DNA of 64,000 nucleotides from Stenotrophomonas sp. 704A1 (GCF_030549525.1 NZ_CP130831.1:2505501-2569500), one strand, 5' to 3'; numbered from the stretch's first letter, positions 25,940 to 34,503 are shown. Program-made: numbers and translations. Notes: a model not told the origin generated them from the sequence alone.

Positions 25940-26524
25940 CTAGCGCAGCTCGAGCACTTCCAGCGAACCGATCACCAGGGCGCGCATGCCCTGTTTGAAC
26001 TCGGTGATCACCTGGCCCTGTTCGTCGTCGGCAATCCCGTAGACCGTATCGGCACCGGCGATGCAGTAGAACGCGATCGTGGCCAGCAGCCAGCGCGCCT
26101 TGTCCAGCGGAAGACCGAACACCTCGGCGACATGGGCCTGGTGCGAGGCGATCTTCTCCAGCATCGGCGTGGTCGCCACCGATCGCCGCAGCAGGTACGG
26201 CGGCAGCCCGGGGTGCGCCTTCACCACCTCGCACAGCGATTCGACGAAACCCATCAGATAGCGTTCCAGCCCACCGGGCACGTCGGCCGAGGCACGCGGA
26301 ATCTGCCAGCGCTGGAACACGGTATCGGCCACCAGCCGCTTCAGCGCCTCCAGGTTGGCCACGCGCTTGTAGAGCGCCGCCTGGGTCACCGCCAGTTCGG
26401 CGGCCACGTTGGCCATGGTCAGGTGCGGCAGGCCCAGCCGGATGCCGATGTCGGCCAGGCGCTCGGGGGTGATGGTGGGTGGGCGGCCGCGGGCCGGCAG
26501 CGGGGTCTCGGGTGGTGTGTTCAT
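25940..26524 (-). CDS. TetR-family regulator
   Basis: The 194-residue protein has a TetR-type DNA-binding domain: RLADIGIRLGLPHLTMANVA followed by AELAVTQAALYKRVANLEALKRLV. The C-terminal ligand pocket region has several Trp and Leu residues and no close match I can name. Its ATG at 26524 is followed upstream by an AT-rich stretch holding an imperfect palindrome at 26575-26596 and then the rightward TonB receptor gene, so it most likely represses that receptor and itself. Confidence 0.82.
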   Translation of the reverse strand: MNTPPETPLPARGRPPTITPERLADIGIRLGLPHLTMANVAAELAVTQAALYKRVANLEALKRLVADTVFQRWQIPRASADVPGGLERYLMGFVESLCEVVKAHPGLPPYLLRRSVATTPMLEKIASHQAHVAEVFGLPLDKARWLLATIAFYCIAGADTVYGIADDEQGQVITEFKQGMRALVIGSLEVLELR

Positions 26525-26574
26525 ACCGTAACGAGGGTGCCAGCAAAAGGACCCTCTTGTCCGCTTCGTGTTAT

Positions 26575-26596
26575 TTAGTTTATTGTAATCAACTAA
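26575..26596. promoter_or_regulatory. imperfect 22-bp palindrome, probable operator
   Basis: The arms TTAGTT...ATT and AAT...AACTAA are symmetrical apart from one base pair and the central GT. The site sits in the only AT-rich segment between the TetR gene and the siderophore receptor gene, 51 bases from the regulator start and 168 bases from the receptor start. Its regulator is presumed to be the adjacent TetR protein. Confidence 0.65.
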
Positions 26597-26763
26597 TTCG
26601 GGATGCATCGGGTTCGCCACCACGCTGCCATCCCGGATCGAGCCCGTTGCTCTCTCCCCGCCAGGTCCCCACCCAGCCGACAACCCTGCGCTGCGCCCTC
26701 CCCCGTGCTTGCCGTCGGCAGCGCGCCAGGCGCGTGCGCACCTGCGATTCACAGGAACCTGGC

Positions 26764-28959
26764 ATGACCGTGTACCCCTCCTCTTCTCCGCAGCCTTGTC
26801 GTGCCGCCGCATCGTGCGGCCTGATGGCTCCGCCGGGCATGGCCCGGCGCTACCGGGTGTCTGCCCTGGCACTGGGGCTGCTGGCTTCGTTCGCCGCGCT
26901 CGCCGAATCGGCGCCGTCCACGCTGCCCTCGGTGCAGGTGCAGGAACAGCGCCGGGTGACCGGCGACTATGCCGGCGGCCAGGTGGCCTCCGGCAGCCGG
27001 GTCGGCCTGCTCGGCGACAAGGACTTCATGGACACGCCGTTCAGTACGGTCAGCTACACCGAAGCCTTCATCCGCGATCGCCAGGCCAAGGACCTCACCG
27101 ACGTCATCGCCGCCACCGACCCCACGGTGTTCAGCAACGGCGTCACCGGCGCCTGGAGCGAGAACTACGCCATCCGCGGCTTTGCCTCCAGCACCAGCGA
27201 TACCACGTTCAATGGGCTGAGCGGCATGGCGCCGTACTACCGCACCTCGCCGGAGATGTTCGAGCGCATCGAAGTGCTGAAGGGCCCGTCCGCGCTGCTC
27301 AACGGCATGCCGCCGGGCGGCTCGGTCGGTGGCAGCGTCAACCTGGTACCCAAGCGTGCCGGCGAGCAGCCGTTGCTGCGGGTCAGCGCCAACTTCGCCT
27401 CCGATGCGCAGTTCGGCACCCATGTGGATGTGGGCCGCCGTCTGGGCGCCGACAAGCAGTTTGGCATCCGCTTCAACGGCGCTTACCGTGATGGCGACGG
27501 CGCGGTGGGCAGGCAGAGCAAGAAGGTGCAGCTGGGCTCGCTGGCGCTGGATTGGCGCGGCGCGCGCGCCCGCCTGTCCGCCGATCTGTACAGCGCCGAC
27601 GACCGCGTCGATGGCCCGGCCCGTGGTGTCGGCCTGGCACCGGGCGTGGCCATCCCGCGGCCGCCGCGTGGCGACACGCTGATCAACCCGGATTGGGCCT
27701 ACGTGGACAGCCAGGACAAGGGCGCGATGCTGCGCGGCGAGCTGGACATCAACGATCACCTGATGGCCTACCTGGCCTATGGCACCAGCAGGACCGACTA
27801 CCGCTACAACGGCTCGATCAGTGCGCAGATCCTCAACCCGGCCGGTGACTTCACCACGGTGATGGGCCAGCTGGCCTTCGACATCAAGAAGCAGTCCGGT
27901 GACGCCGGCCTGCGCGGCAGCTTCCGTACCGGCAGCGTCGGCCACCAGTGGGCCGCCAACATGACCCACTACCAGCACACCCAGAATGAGTACGGCCGCC
28001 GCAGCGTGCCGGGCTGGGACTGGACCACCAACCTGTACAACCCGGTGTGGGGCCCGGCCGCGCCGTTCGTGGCGCCGCATATCTCGCACACCGAGCTGCG
28101 GCTGGACAGCCTCGGCGTGGCCGACACGCTCTCCTTTGCCGATGACCGCGTGCAGCTGACGCTGGGCGTGCGCCGCCAGCAGGTGGTCAGCCAGACCTTC
28201 AACGTGGCCAGCGGTGCACGCACCTCGCGCTATGACGAGAGCGCCACCACCCCGGCAGCGGCCCTGCTGATGAGGGCCACCGACGCGATCTCGGTCTACA
28301 CCAACTACATCGAAGGCCTCAGCCAGGGCGCCACCGCGCCGATGACCGCCGCCAATGCCGGTGATGTGTTCGCACCGTTCCGCACCAAGCAGAAGGAGCT
28401 GGGCCTGAAGCTGGACCTGGGCCGCTTCGCGCACACCTTCAGCGTGTACGAGATCAAGCGGCCGAGCAGCTACACCGACCCGGTCACGAATATCTTCTCG
28501 TTCGGTGGCGAACAGCGGAACCGCGGCGTGGAATGGGGCTTCTTCGGTTCACCCCTGGACGGCGTGCGCCTGCTCGGTGGCGTGGCCTACGTGCAGCCCA
28601 AGCTGACCCGCACCGCAGGTGGCGTGAATGAAGGCCGAATCGCTACCGCCGTTGCGCAGCGCCAGGCGAAGCTGGGCGTTGAATGGGATGTGCCCGCGCT
28701 GGAAGGATTGACCCTGACCGGCAATGCCACCGCGATGTCGAAGCAGTACATCAGTGCCGACAACAGTCTGTCGGTGCCTGGGCGTACGTTGTTTGATGTG
28801 GGTGCGCGCTACAGCACCACGGTGGCGGGCCGGCCGCTTGCCCTGAGAGCGAGCGTGAACAACGTGACCAACAAGGCGTACTGGGGCATGCCGCTGCTGT
28901 CCAGCCTGGCGTTGGGTGCGCCGAGGACGGTGTCGTTGTCGGCGACGATGGACTTCTGA
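26764..28959 (+). CDS. TonB-dependent siderophore receptor
   Basis: The 731-residue product has a long N-terminal region with an export signal (LALGLLASFAALAESA), a plug domain with FIRDRQAKDLTDVIAATDP, IRGFASS and RIEVLKGPSALLNGMPPGGSVGG, and a barrel ending in VSLSATMDF. The GMPPGGS signature is characteristic of siderophore receptors of the FpvA/FoxA/CirA-like group. The ATG at 26764 gives an unusually long leader; a later start near the MARRYRVSALALGLL segment would give a normal signal peptide. It is convergent with the lanthionine synthetase gene; a functional link is not shown. Confidence 0.88.
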   Translation: MTVYPSSSPQPCRAAASCGLMAPPGMARRYRVSALALGLLASFAALAESAPSTLPSVQVQEQRRVTGDYAGGQVASGSRVGLLGDKDFMDTPFSTVSYTEAFIRDRQAKDLTDVIAATDPTVFSNGVTGAWSENYAIRGFASSTSDTTFNGLSGMAPYYRTSPEMFERIEVLKGPSALLNGMPPGGSVGGSVNLVPKRAGEQPLLRVSANFASDAQFGTHVDVGRRLGADKQFGIRFNGAYRDGDGAVGRQSKKVQLGSLALDWRGARARLSADLYSADDRVDGPARGVGLAPGVAIPRPPRGDTLINPDWAYVDSQDKGAMLRGELDINDHLMAYLAYGTSRTDYRYNGSISAQILNPAGDFTTVMGQLAFDIKKQSGDAGLRGSFRTGSVGHQWAANMTHYQHTQNEYGRRSVPGWDWTTNLYNPVWGPAAPFVAPHISHTELRLDSLGVADTLSFADDRVQLTLGVRRQQVVSQTFNVASGARTSRYDESATTPAAALLMRATDAISVYTNYIEGLSQGATAPMTAANAGDVFAPFRTKQKELGLKLDLGRFAHTFSVYEIKRPSSYTDPVTNIFSFGGEQRNRGVEWGFFGSPLDGVRLLGGVAYVQPKLTRTAGGVNEGRIATAVAQRQAKLGVEWDVPALEGLTLTGNATAMSKQYISADNSLSVPGRTLFDVGARYSTTVAGRPLALRASVNNVTNKAYWGMPLLSSLALGAPRTVSLSATMDF

Positions 28960-28984
28960 CGGTTCACGATGACTCCATGACAGT

Positions 28985-29008
28985 CTGGCCCGGCGAATGT
29001 CGGGCCAG
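28985..29008. terminator. hairpin between receptor and LanKC genes
   Basis: CTGGCCCG and CGGGCCAG form an exact 8-bp stem with an 8-base loop between two convergent genes. No T-run follows on either strand. It may end both transcripts. Confidence 0.5.
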
Positions 29009-29026
29009 CTGCTGGAACCCGGCGCT

Positions 29027-31711
29027 TCAACAGGCGCGAACGCCCAGCAACTCGTCCAGCATGAGAAAGCGACTGCGACGGCTGAGCAGACGGTCCAGGA
29101 AGATGCCGATCCCCGAGCCGCCCATGCCGTAGTCATTGCAGATCCGGTAGTGCGCCGGTCCAGCGAATGCGACACCGCCCTCACAGTCGAGTGCGTGCGG
29201 CAGGATCGCCTCGGCTTGGTAGTACGCCGCATTGCTGAAGCGCTCGTCCTGCAGCAAGCAGGCCAGGTCCAGCAGGTACTCGCCGAACCCGGCATTGCCG
29301 CTGTCCTGCCAGATCTTGTTGGTGATCCGCGGACGCACGGAATGTGCGCAGTCCAGCGCAACATCACGGAACCGCTCGGTGCCTGTGGCGACGTAATGGC
29401 GCAGGCATGCCATGCCGACGCCTGCCGAGCCAAAGCGGGTGTGCGGGCTCGCCGGCGCCCCGGCGGCGCCTTCAACATGCGTCGGCCAGACCAGTCTGCC
29501 TGCAATGCGAAGACCATGGGCGATATCGAAATCCAACGCCTCGGCCGCGGCCGCAAGGTAACGTCTGTCCCCGGTCGCCTTGCCGAGATAGGTCAGGAAC
29601 AGTGCGATGCCGCTTTGCCCGTCTCCCAGCCCCAGGCCCGTGCGGTCGCCGGCTTTCCAGTAGCGGCCCTGTGGGGCGCGTTGCCCGGCCGCCAGCAGCG
29701 TGTCACCGATCCGCGCCGCCACGGCGAGATGGGTCGGATCGCCCAGACCCCGCCAGGCATGCAGGTTCAACAGTCCCACTCCGGCTGCACCAAAGTACAG
29801 CCCGGGCAGCAGGAGCGCAGATGCGTCCTCATTGACCTCATCCAGCAGGCGATGCGCCGCCTCGTGCCGGCCCGCGCACATCAGCAGCAATGCGACACCA
29901 CCACGACCGGAATACAGCCCCGAGGGGCAGCGCTGCGGCGTGGCTGCATTCTCGATCCAGTCAAGCACCCCCGGGGCCAGCATGCCGTGGCGGCGCAGCA
30001 GGAAGAACGCAACACCGGTCGCTCCAAACTGCAGCGATACCGGATTGGTCATGAACATCTGCAGCCCGGCAGGCCACAGCCGGTCGGCGCGCGACAGGTC
30101 ACAGGTGGATGAAAGGTAGCGCTCATAGCCTTCAAGCACAGCCGCAATCCGCGTTTCGGTCTGCGCGGCGGCCGGCGGTGCCGCGAGCAGCTCTGACCGT
30201 GTCGGGAACATCAACACGCCTGACTGCGGAGAGGATGCCGTACGCAGGTGCCGCAGTGCACGGCCAATGTCCCAGCGCCGGTCGGGATCCTGATGCGTCA
30301 GTCCTACCACGATATCGTGCAGATCCATCGGCAGACCCAGATCGCCCAGCACCTGCTTGAATTTGTGCTCCAGCAGCGCGTCACGGGACAGGTCCAGCCC
30401 GGACGCACAGAAGGTGATCATGTCGAAGATCAGCGCACCCAATGCATGGTGATCTTCCTGCACGGTCGGGCGCTGCGCCTGCAGCTGCTCCTGCGATGCG
30501 TAGCCGGGTGTCCAGCCCTTCGCCCAGTGAGAATCCCGGCCGATCTCGTGTGCGAACTCGAGATCGATGAACTTCACCTCGCCGGCAGCGGTGAACATGA
30601 CGTTGCTGCGGGTCAGATCACGCAGCACCACGCCATGCTCGTGCACCACCTGCAACGCCTCGGCGATCTGGCTGATTCTGCGGCGGATACGCTCGAATCC
30701 GTCGCAGGCACGTTGCTCATCCTCGGCGAAGTAGAACGCCATCGCGCTGTCCCAAAGCGAGATCGCATCCAGTTGCTCCTGCACCAGGAACCAGTTGTTC
30801 CATTCCTTGAACAGTTCCACGAACACCGGCACCAGGCCGGTTGCCGACAGCTTCTGCAGAATCCTGGCCTCGCGCTTGATGCCATTGACCATGCCATTGG
30901 CCAGCTCGGTGCCATCCGCATCCGAGAAGCCGCGCACCTCCCGGATGACCACGCTCTGCCCGGTCGTGGTATCGCGCCCACGATAGATGCCACCGGTGCC
31001 GTTGAATTTCAGTACACCCTGGACCTGATAGCGACCATTGAGAACGATGGGGCCTGCCGGCGTCGGCGCTGCGTCAGCGGCAGCGACTGGATCGACGACC
31101 CCGGGGGGCAGCCGGAAGCTGGTACCACGTACATCCTCGTGCCAGGTACCGTCGGCCAGCAGGTAGCCCTGCTGCAGGCTGCCGTAGGGATCAGGCCGCG
31201 AAACACCCGCGTGAGCCCCGTACCGGTAGTAGACGACAGTGCTGTCACGGTATGCACGATCGGTCAGGACATGAGGCCCAGAAAGACCTTGCGTCACCTG
31301 GTATAGGCGCTCGAGAAGTTCCTGGAACTGTTGCGGTCCCCGCGGATAGATCGTGATGAACTTTCCAGCCTGGAAACGCGACCATCCCTTTCCCAGAGAG
31401 AGTCCAAGCATGAAGGGATCCGAACAGAACTTGAAGGAAACACCGGCTTCAACGACGACCGGCATCATCACGGCCAATGTCTGTTCGGCATTCTCCGGAA
31501 TGCAGGAAAGATGGATCTTCCATCCATGCGGAAGGGCGACATCCTGTGGGGGTCGGCAGAAGGTCCAGAACCCGCGCGGTTGCACTCCCCATCCAGGCGG
31601 CAGGCAGCTGCGGACAACCGCCCCGTACTCGTCGCTGGGTGCGTAACGATCCGGGGACTCGAAATGCACACTGTCAACCAGCGTGTACAGGCGCGCGGTC
31701 ACGTCACTCAC
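29027..31711 (-). CDS. class III lanthionine synthetase LanKC
   Basis: The 894-residue protein has the three-domain LanKC order. An N-terminal lyase-like region contains GWKIHLSC and SFKFCSD (64-97). A Ser/Thr kinase domain at about 228-500 contains GTGGIYRGRD, the catalytic loop HGVVLRDLTRSN (359-370, D365) and FIDLEFAH in place of DFG. A C-terminal LanC-like alpha-toroid at about 540-894 has repeated GxxG signatures. The toroid lacks the zinc-binding Cys/Cys/His seen in LanL (SAGVG and SGNAGFGEY occupy those positions), so it is class III rather than class IV. It would phosphorylate and eliminate Ser of a peptide and form thioether or labionin bridges. GTG start at 31711 with AAGGAGG 6 bases upstream. 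Its substrate is the peptide encoded just upstream. Confidence 0.9.
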   Translation of the reverse strand: MSDVTARLYTLVDSVHFESPDRYAPSDEYGAVVRSCLPPGWGVQPRGFWTFCRPPQDVALPHGWKIHLSCIPENAEQTLAVMMPVVVEAGVSFKFCSDPFMLGLSLGKGWSRFQAGKFITIYPRGPQQFQELLERLYQVTQGLSGPHVLTDRAYRDSTVVYYRYGAHAGVSRPDPYGSLQQGYLLADGTWHEDVRGTSFRLPPGVVDPVAAADAAPTPAGPIVLNGRYQVQGVLKFNGTGGIYRGRDTTTGQSVVIREVRGFSDADGTELANGMVNGIKREARILQKLSATGLVPVFVELFKEWNNWFLVQEQLDAISLWDSAMAFYFAEDEQRACDGFERIRRRISQIAEALQVVHEHGVVLRDLTRSNVMFTAAGEVKFIDLEFAHEIGRDSHWAKGWTPGYASQEQLQAQRPTVQEDHHALGALIFDMITFCASGLDLSRDALLEHKFKQVLGDLGLPMDLHDIVVGLTHQDPDRRWDIGRALRHLRTASSPQSGVLMFPTRSELLAAPPAAAQTETRIAAVLEGYERYLSSTCDLSRADRLWPAGLQMFMTNPVSLQFGATGVAFFLLRRHGMLAPGVLDWIENAATPQRCPSGLYSGRGGVALLLMCAGRHEAAHRLLDEVNEDASALLLPGLYFGAAGVGLLNLHAWRGLGDPTHLAVAARIGDTLLAAGQRAPQGRYWKAGDRTGLGLGDGQSGIALFLTYLGKATGDRRYLAAAAEALDFDIAHGLRIAGRLVWPTHVEGAAGAPASPHTRFGSAGVGMACLRHYVATGTERFRDVALDCAHSVRPRITNKIWQDSGNAGFGEYLLDLACLLQDERFSNAAYYQAEAILPHALDCEGGVAFAGPAHYRICNDYGMGGSGIGIFLDRLLSRRSRFLMLDELLGVRAC

Positions 31712-31768
31712 TGCCAACCTCCTTGTCGAACGGCTACATACACTCCGTACGCGTGGTCCGCAGTCAAT

Positions 31769-31798
31769 CTGCACCGCCCACCCAGGTGGACGGTGCAG
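31769..31798 (-). promoter_or_regulatory. strong hairpin between precursor and LanKC genes
   Basis: The minus strand reads CTGCACCG...CGGTGCAG with the inner arms CCACC and GGTGG also complementary, a stem of about 13 bp with one G-U pair. It lies 81 bases after the precursor stop and 57 bases before the LanKC start. No T-run follows. In lanthipeptide operons such hairpins cause partial termination or protect the upstream mRNA, so the precursor is made in excess over the enzyme. Confidence 0.65.
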
Positions 31799-31879
31799 AA
31801 ACTCCTGCGCCGCGAAACCCTGCCTCCAACGCGACAGCCCGTGCCCCGTGGCAGTCAGGATCGGCCGGCTCCCAGTGGC

Positions 31880-32005
31880 TTACGCCTTGTCGGAGCCTTC
31901 ATCGATGCCCAGTCCCGAGCTGTACCAGGACAGGCAGATCACACACTCAGGTTCAGCTTCCAGCGACTCGATTTCCAGCGACTGCAGGGCAAGTACGTTG
32001 TTCAT
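31880..32005 (-). CDS. class III lanthipeptide precursor peptide
   Basis: A 41-residue ORF read from ATG 32005 with AAGGAAG about 6 bases upstream. It opens with MNNVLALQSLEIESLE, which fits the class III leader signature (hydrophobic-x-x-LQ-x-LE), and then has a core region containing CVICLSWYSSGLG and an acidic tail DEGSDKA. Core Ser residues are 26, 29, 30 and 38, and the two Cys are 21 and 24, so the Cys lie before the Ser, opposite to the usual S-x2-S-x(n)-C labionin order. The position just upstream of lanKC, the ribosome-binding site and a consensus promoter make it the likely substrate of LanKC. The mature product and its activity are unknown. Confidence 0.85.
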   Translation of the reverse strand: MNNVLALQSLEIESLEAEPECVICLSWYSSGLGIDEGSDKA

Positions 32006-32085
32006 TCTTCACTTCCTTATTTTGTTGGGAGATGAACACTGCTGAACACGGCGTCATAATCGATCCTTACTAACGCCGCTTGAAA

Positions 32086-32114
32086 CTTATAAGCGCCCCT
32101 CCAATTGCTGTCAA
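32086..32114 (-). promoter_or_regulatory. sigma-70 promoter of the lanthipeptide operon
   Basis: On the minus strand TTGACA (32114-32109) and TATAAG (32091-32086) are separated by exactly 17 bases, a near-consensus housekeeping promoter. It lies about 80 bases before the precursor ATG and is the most consensus-like promoter found by eye in the window. No operator was recognised nearby. Confidence 0.75.
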
Positions 32115-32172
32115 ACGCGGACGCAGCAATCAGATACGCTCATTCCTGCCAACGGTGGCCCGTCCAGCTGCT

Positions 32173-32838
32173 TCAATTGAGCATCCACGCGAACACCGCC
32201 AGCACCGCCAGATGCCCCACGTAGTACCCGTAGAACCCCCACCGCCAGCGCGGCAGTTGCCAGGTCACCCGCGCCGCCAGCAGCACTACCGGAATGGCCA
32301 GCAGTGCCCAGCCGTTGTGGTTGACCCAGCACACCGCTGCGAGCCCAACCAGCAACAGCCACCACGCCCGGTGCCGGATTGCGATCCAAGCCAGCAGAAC
32401 GCTGCCCACACCGGCCCACTGGTAGTCAACGAACATCGGCAGCACGCCCGCGGCCAGCAACAGCTGCACGGACCGATTGTTCGCCAACGCGTGCACAGCC
32501 ACCGCGGCCAGGGCGAAAGTCAGCAGGATGTTGAGCGGCAGCCAGAAACCAAAAGCGAATGCGTGCAGTGGCTGAGCAATCAGCCCCCATAGCGCGAGCC
32601 GGCGCATCGACTTGTGCAGGTCGGCGCCGGGTTCGGCCAGATTGCAGGCCATCACCAGTGCGAACAGCGGGAAAGCGATGCGACCCAGCTCGCTGATCAC
32701 CGGCACGTAGCCATCGAACGCCACCTTGGCCACGTGGTCGCCGGTCATGGCCAGCAGTGCGATCCACTTCAACAGCTCCCGCGCGCCGCTGCCAAGGGTG
32801 AGGTTGAACGTGTACATCCCGGTCGTGGTCGCTTGCAT
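32173..32838 (-). CDS. TraX family membrane protein
   Basis: The 221-residue polytopic protein has the TraX signature: LKWIALLAMTGDHVAKV at the N-terminus, LGRIAFPLFALVMACNLAE, and QPLHAFAFGF followed by NILLTFALAAVAVHAL. TraX-like proteins include the pilin N-acetylase of F plasmids and many chromosomal relatives of unknown acyltransferase type; no other conjugation gene is present here, so the label does not imply mobility. It is on the same strand as the lanthipeptide genes, 167 bases upstream of the precursor start, and separated from it by a clear promoter. A tailoring role is possible but unsupported. Confidence 0.82.
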   Translation of the reverse strand: MQATTTGMYTFNLTLGSGARELLKWIALLAMTGDHVAKVAFDGYVPVISELGRIAFPLFALVMACNLAEPGADLHKSMRRLALWGLIAQPLHAFAFGFWLPLNILLTFALAAVAVHALANNRSVQLLLAAGVLPMFVDYQWAGVGSVLLAWIAIRHRAWWLLLVGLAAVCWVNHNGWALLAIPVVLLAARVTWQLPRWRWGFYGYYVGHLAVLAVFAWMLN

Positions 32839-32952
32839 CGCGGAAGCTTATGCGCATCGGCCAGCCCATTTCCAGCGCTGGGAATGCGTGTGCGGCTGCA
32901 GGTCCCTGGCCGCAGCGCTATGCTGGCCGCCCCCGCTTGTGAGACACGCCCC

Positions 32953-33915
32953 ATGCGCACCCTGTATCCCGCCATCGAGCCCTACCGCGAGTTCACCCTG
33001 CCGGTGAGCGATCTGCACACCCTGCACATCGAGGAATGCGGCACGCCCGACGGGATTCCGGTGGTGTATCTGCATGGCGGGCCGGGTGCGGGTATTTCCC
33101 CCACCCATCGCCGCTTCTTCGACCCGGCGCGCTACCACATCGTCTTGATCGACCAGCGTGGCAGTGGGCGCTCCACGCCGTTCGGCGAGCTGCGCGACAA
33201 CACCACGCAGGACCTGGTAGCCGACATCGAGAAGGTGCGCGAACACCTCGGCATCGAGCGTTGGCTGGTCTATGGCGGTTCGTGGGGCTCGACCCTGTCG
33301 CTGGCCTACGCGCAGGCACATCCCGAGCGTGCCACCGGCCTGATCGTACGTGGCGTGTTCCTTGGCCGCGAGATGGAGAACCGATGGTTCGCGGAAACCA
33401 ACGGCGGTGCACGCTGGATCTTCCCGGAGCGTTGGGATCGCTATGAGGCCTACATTCCAGAAGCCGAGCGTGGCGACATGATCGCGGCCTACTGGACGCG
33501 CATGGACAGCACCGATGAGGCCACCCGCATCGAAGCCGCGCAGGCCTGGCTGGGCTGGGAGGACAATGCGGCGACCCTGAAGCACGACGTGGATGCCGTT
33601 TCCACGGATGATCCGCTGGACACGCTGGCCAAGGCCCGCATCGAAGCGCACTACTTCCGCAACGGTATCTTCCTGGAACCGGACCAGCTGTTGCGCGACA
33701 TCGACCGCATCCGCCACCTGCCCGGCGTGATCGTGCAAGGGCGCTACGACATCATCTGCCCGCCGCGCAGCGCCTGGGACCTGGCCAAGGCGTGGCCGGA
33801 AGCCAGGCTGGAGATGGTGACCTCGGGGCACAGCGCGAACGAGCCGGCGACGGTGGATGCGCTGGTGCGCGCCACGGACGCGTTTGCTGACGGGCATTCC
33901 AGCGATCGAAGGTAG
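32953..33915 (+). CDS. pip: proline iminopeptidase (alpha/beta hydrolase)
   Basis: The 320-residue cytoplasmic enzyme has the family signature: VVYLHGGPGAGISPTHRRFFDP (oxyanion HGGPG), LIDQRGSGRSTP, the nucleophile elbow GGSWGS and the late ASP/HIS region VIVQGRYDIICPP with SGHSANEP. It removes N-terminal proline from short peptides. Its stop codon TAG is formed by the GTAG head of a SMAG repeat at 33912-33915. It is divergent from traX with 114 bases between them. The assignment is firm; no operon partner is evident. Confidence 0.92.
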   Translation: MRTLYPAIEPYREFTLPVSDLHTLHIEECGTPDGIPVVYLHGGPGAGISPTHRRFFDPARYHIVLIDQRGSGRSTPFGELRDNTTQDLVADIEKVREHLGIERWLVYGGSWGSTLSLAYAQAHPERATGLIVRGVFLGREMENRWFAETNGGARWIFPERWDRYEAYIPEAERGDMIAAYWTRMDSTDEATRIEAAQAWLGWEDNAATLKHDVDAVSTDDPLDTLAKARIEAHYFRNGIFLEPDQLLRDIDRIRHLPGVIVQGRYDIICPPRSAWDLAKAWPEARLEMVTSGHSANEPATVDALVRATDAFADGHSSDRR

Positions 33916-33996
33916 AGTCGACTGTCAGTCGGCTGCTCTCGGCGGGAAACCGAGAACCCCGCGCTGCGCGCGATAGTCGACTAACCGTCGGCTCTC
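33911..33996 (+). repeat. SMAG-like palindromic repeat cluster
   Basis: Two hairpin units, AGTCGACTGTCAGTCGGCT and AGTCGACTAACCGTCGGCT, follow a GTAG head at 33912, with a third small hairpin TCTCGG/CCGAGA between them. This fits the Stenotrophomonas GTAG-headed REP family. The head supplies the stop codon of pip. From about 34000 to the EF-hand gene at 34174 I see no further feature. Confidence 0.75.
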
Positions 33997-34173
33997 CCCA
34001 GCCGCCTCCGCGCAGCCGCCTCTGCGCCGTCGATCACGGCAGCCCGGTGAATGGCGGCCCACCGCCACCGGCCAGGCAGGCGCATTCTTCGCAGCTCGCT
34101 TACAGGTAGGCGCCGATGATCCGGCCGTGGCCACGGACACCCCTGGCCTACCTCCCTGCTTCTGGAGCCTGCC

Positions 34174-34476
34174 ATGACCGGTGTTCGCTATCTCCCCGTC
34201 GCTCTCGCACTTTGCGCGGGCCTGCTTCTCGGTGCGTGTTCCAGGACCCAGGAAGCCAGCAAGGCCACCGCGACCGAGGACGTAACCGAAGTGAAGTTGA
34301 TTCCAGCCTATGAGTCGCTGGACAAGGACAAGGACGGCATCGTCACCCTCGCCGAAGTCGATGCGGTTGCGCCGGACTGGGCAGAACGAATGCACGCCTG
34401 CGACACCGACCACGACAAGACGCTTACACGCGGCGAATATGACGTCTGCAAGCAGACCACGCCGGCCGCCCATTGA
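34174..34476 (+). CDS. EF-hand lipoprotein
   Basis: The 100-residue product has a lipoprotein signal ending in LLLGACSR, so the mature chain is lipid-anchored at the envelope. Two calcium-binding EF-hand loops follow: DKDKDGIVTLAE (about 50-61) and DTDHDKTLTRGE (about 77-88). The acidic loops suggest divalent cation binding. It lies directly upstream of the magnesium locus, although its own role in ion homeostasis is only suggested by location. A TGGAG ribosome-binding site precedes the ATG. Confidence 0.82.
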   Translation: MTGVRYLPVALALCAGLLLGACSRTQEASKATATEDVTEVKLIPAYESLDKDKDGIVTLAEVDAVAPDWAERMHACDTDHDKTLTRGEYDVCKQTTPAAH

Positions 34477-34503
34477 TCCGCACCTTGGCACATCGCCGGG
34501 CCT

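Noticed and set aside
26749..28434. Leftward ORF of 561 residues opposite the siderophore receptor
   Set aside because: Antisense frame with no ribosome-binding site and no motif; the receptor on the plus strand is clear.
32173..32838. TraX as sign of a conjugative or integrated element
   Set aside because: No other transfer, integrase or attachment-like repeat is seen nearby; chromosomal TraX-like genes are common.
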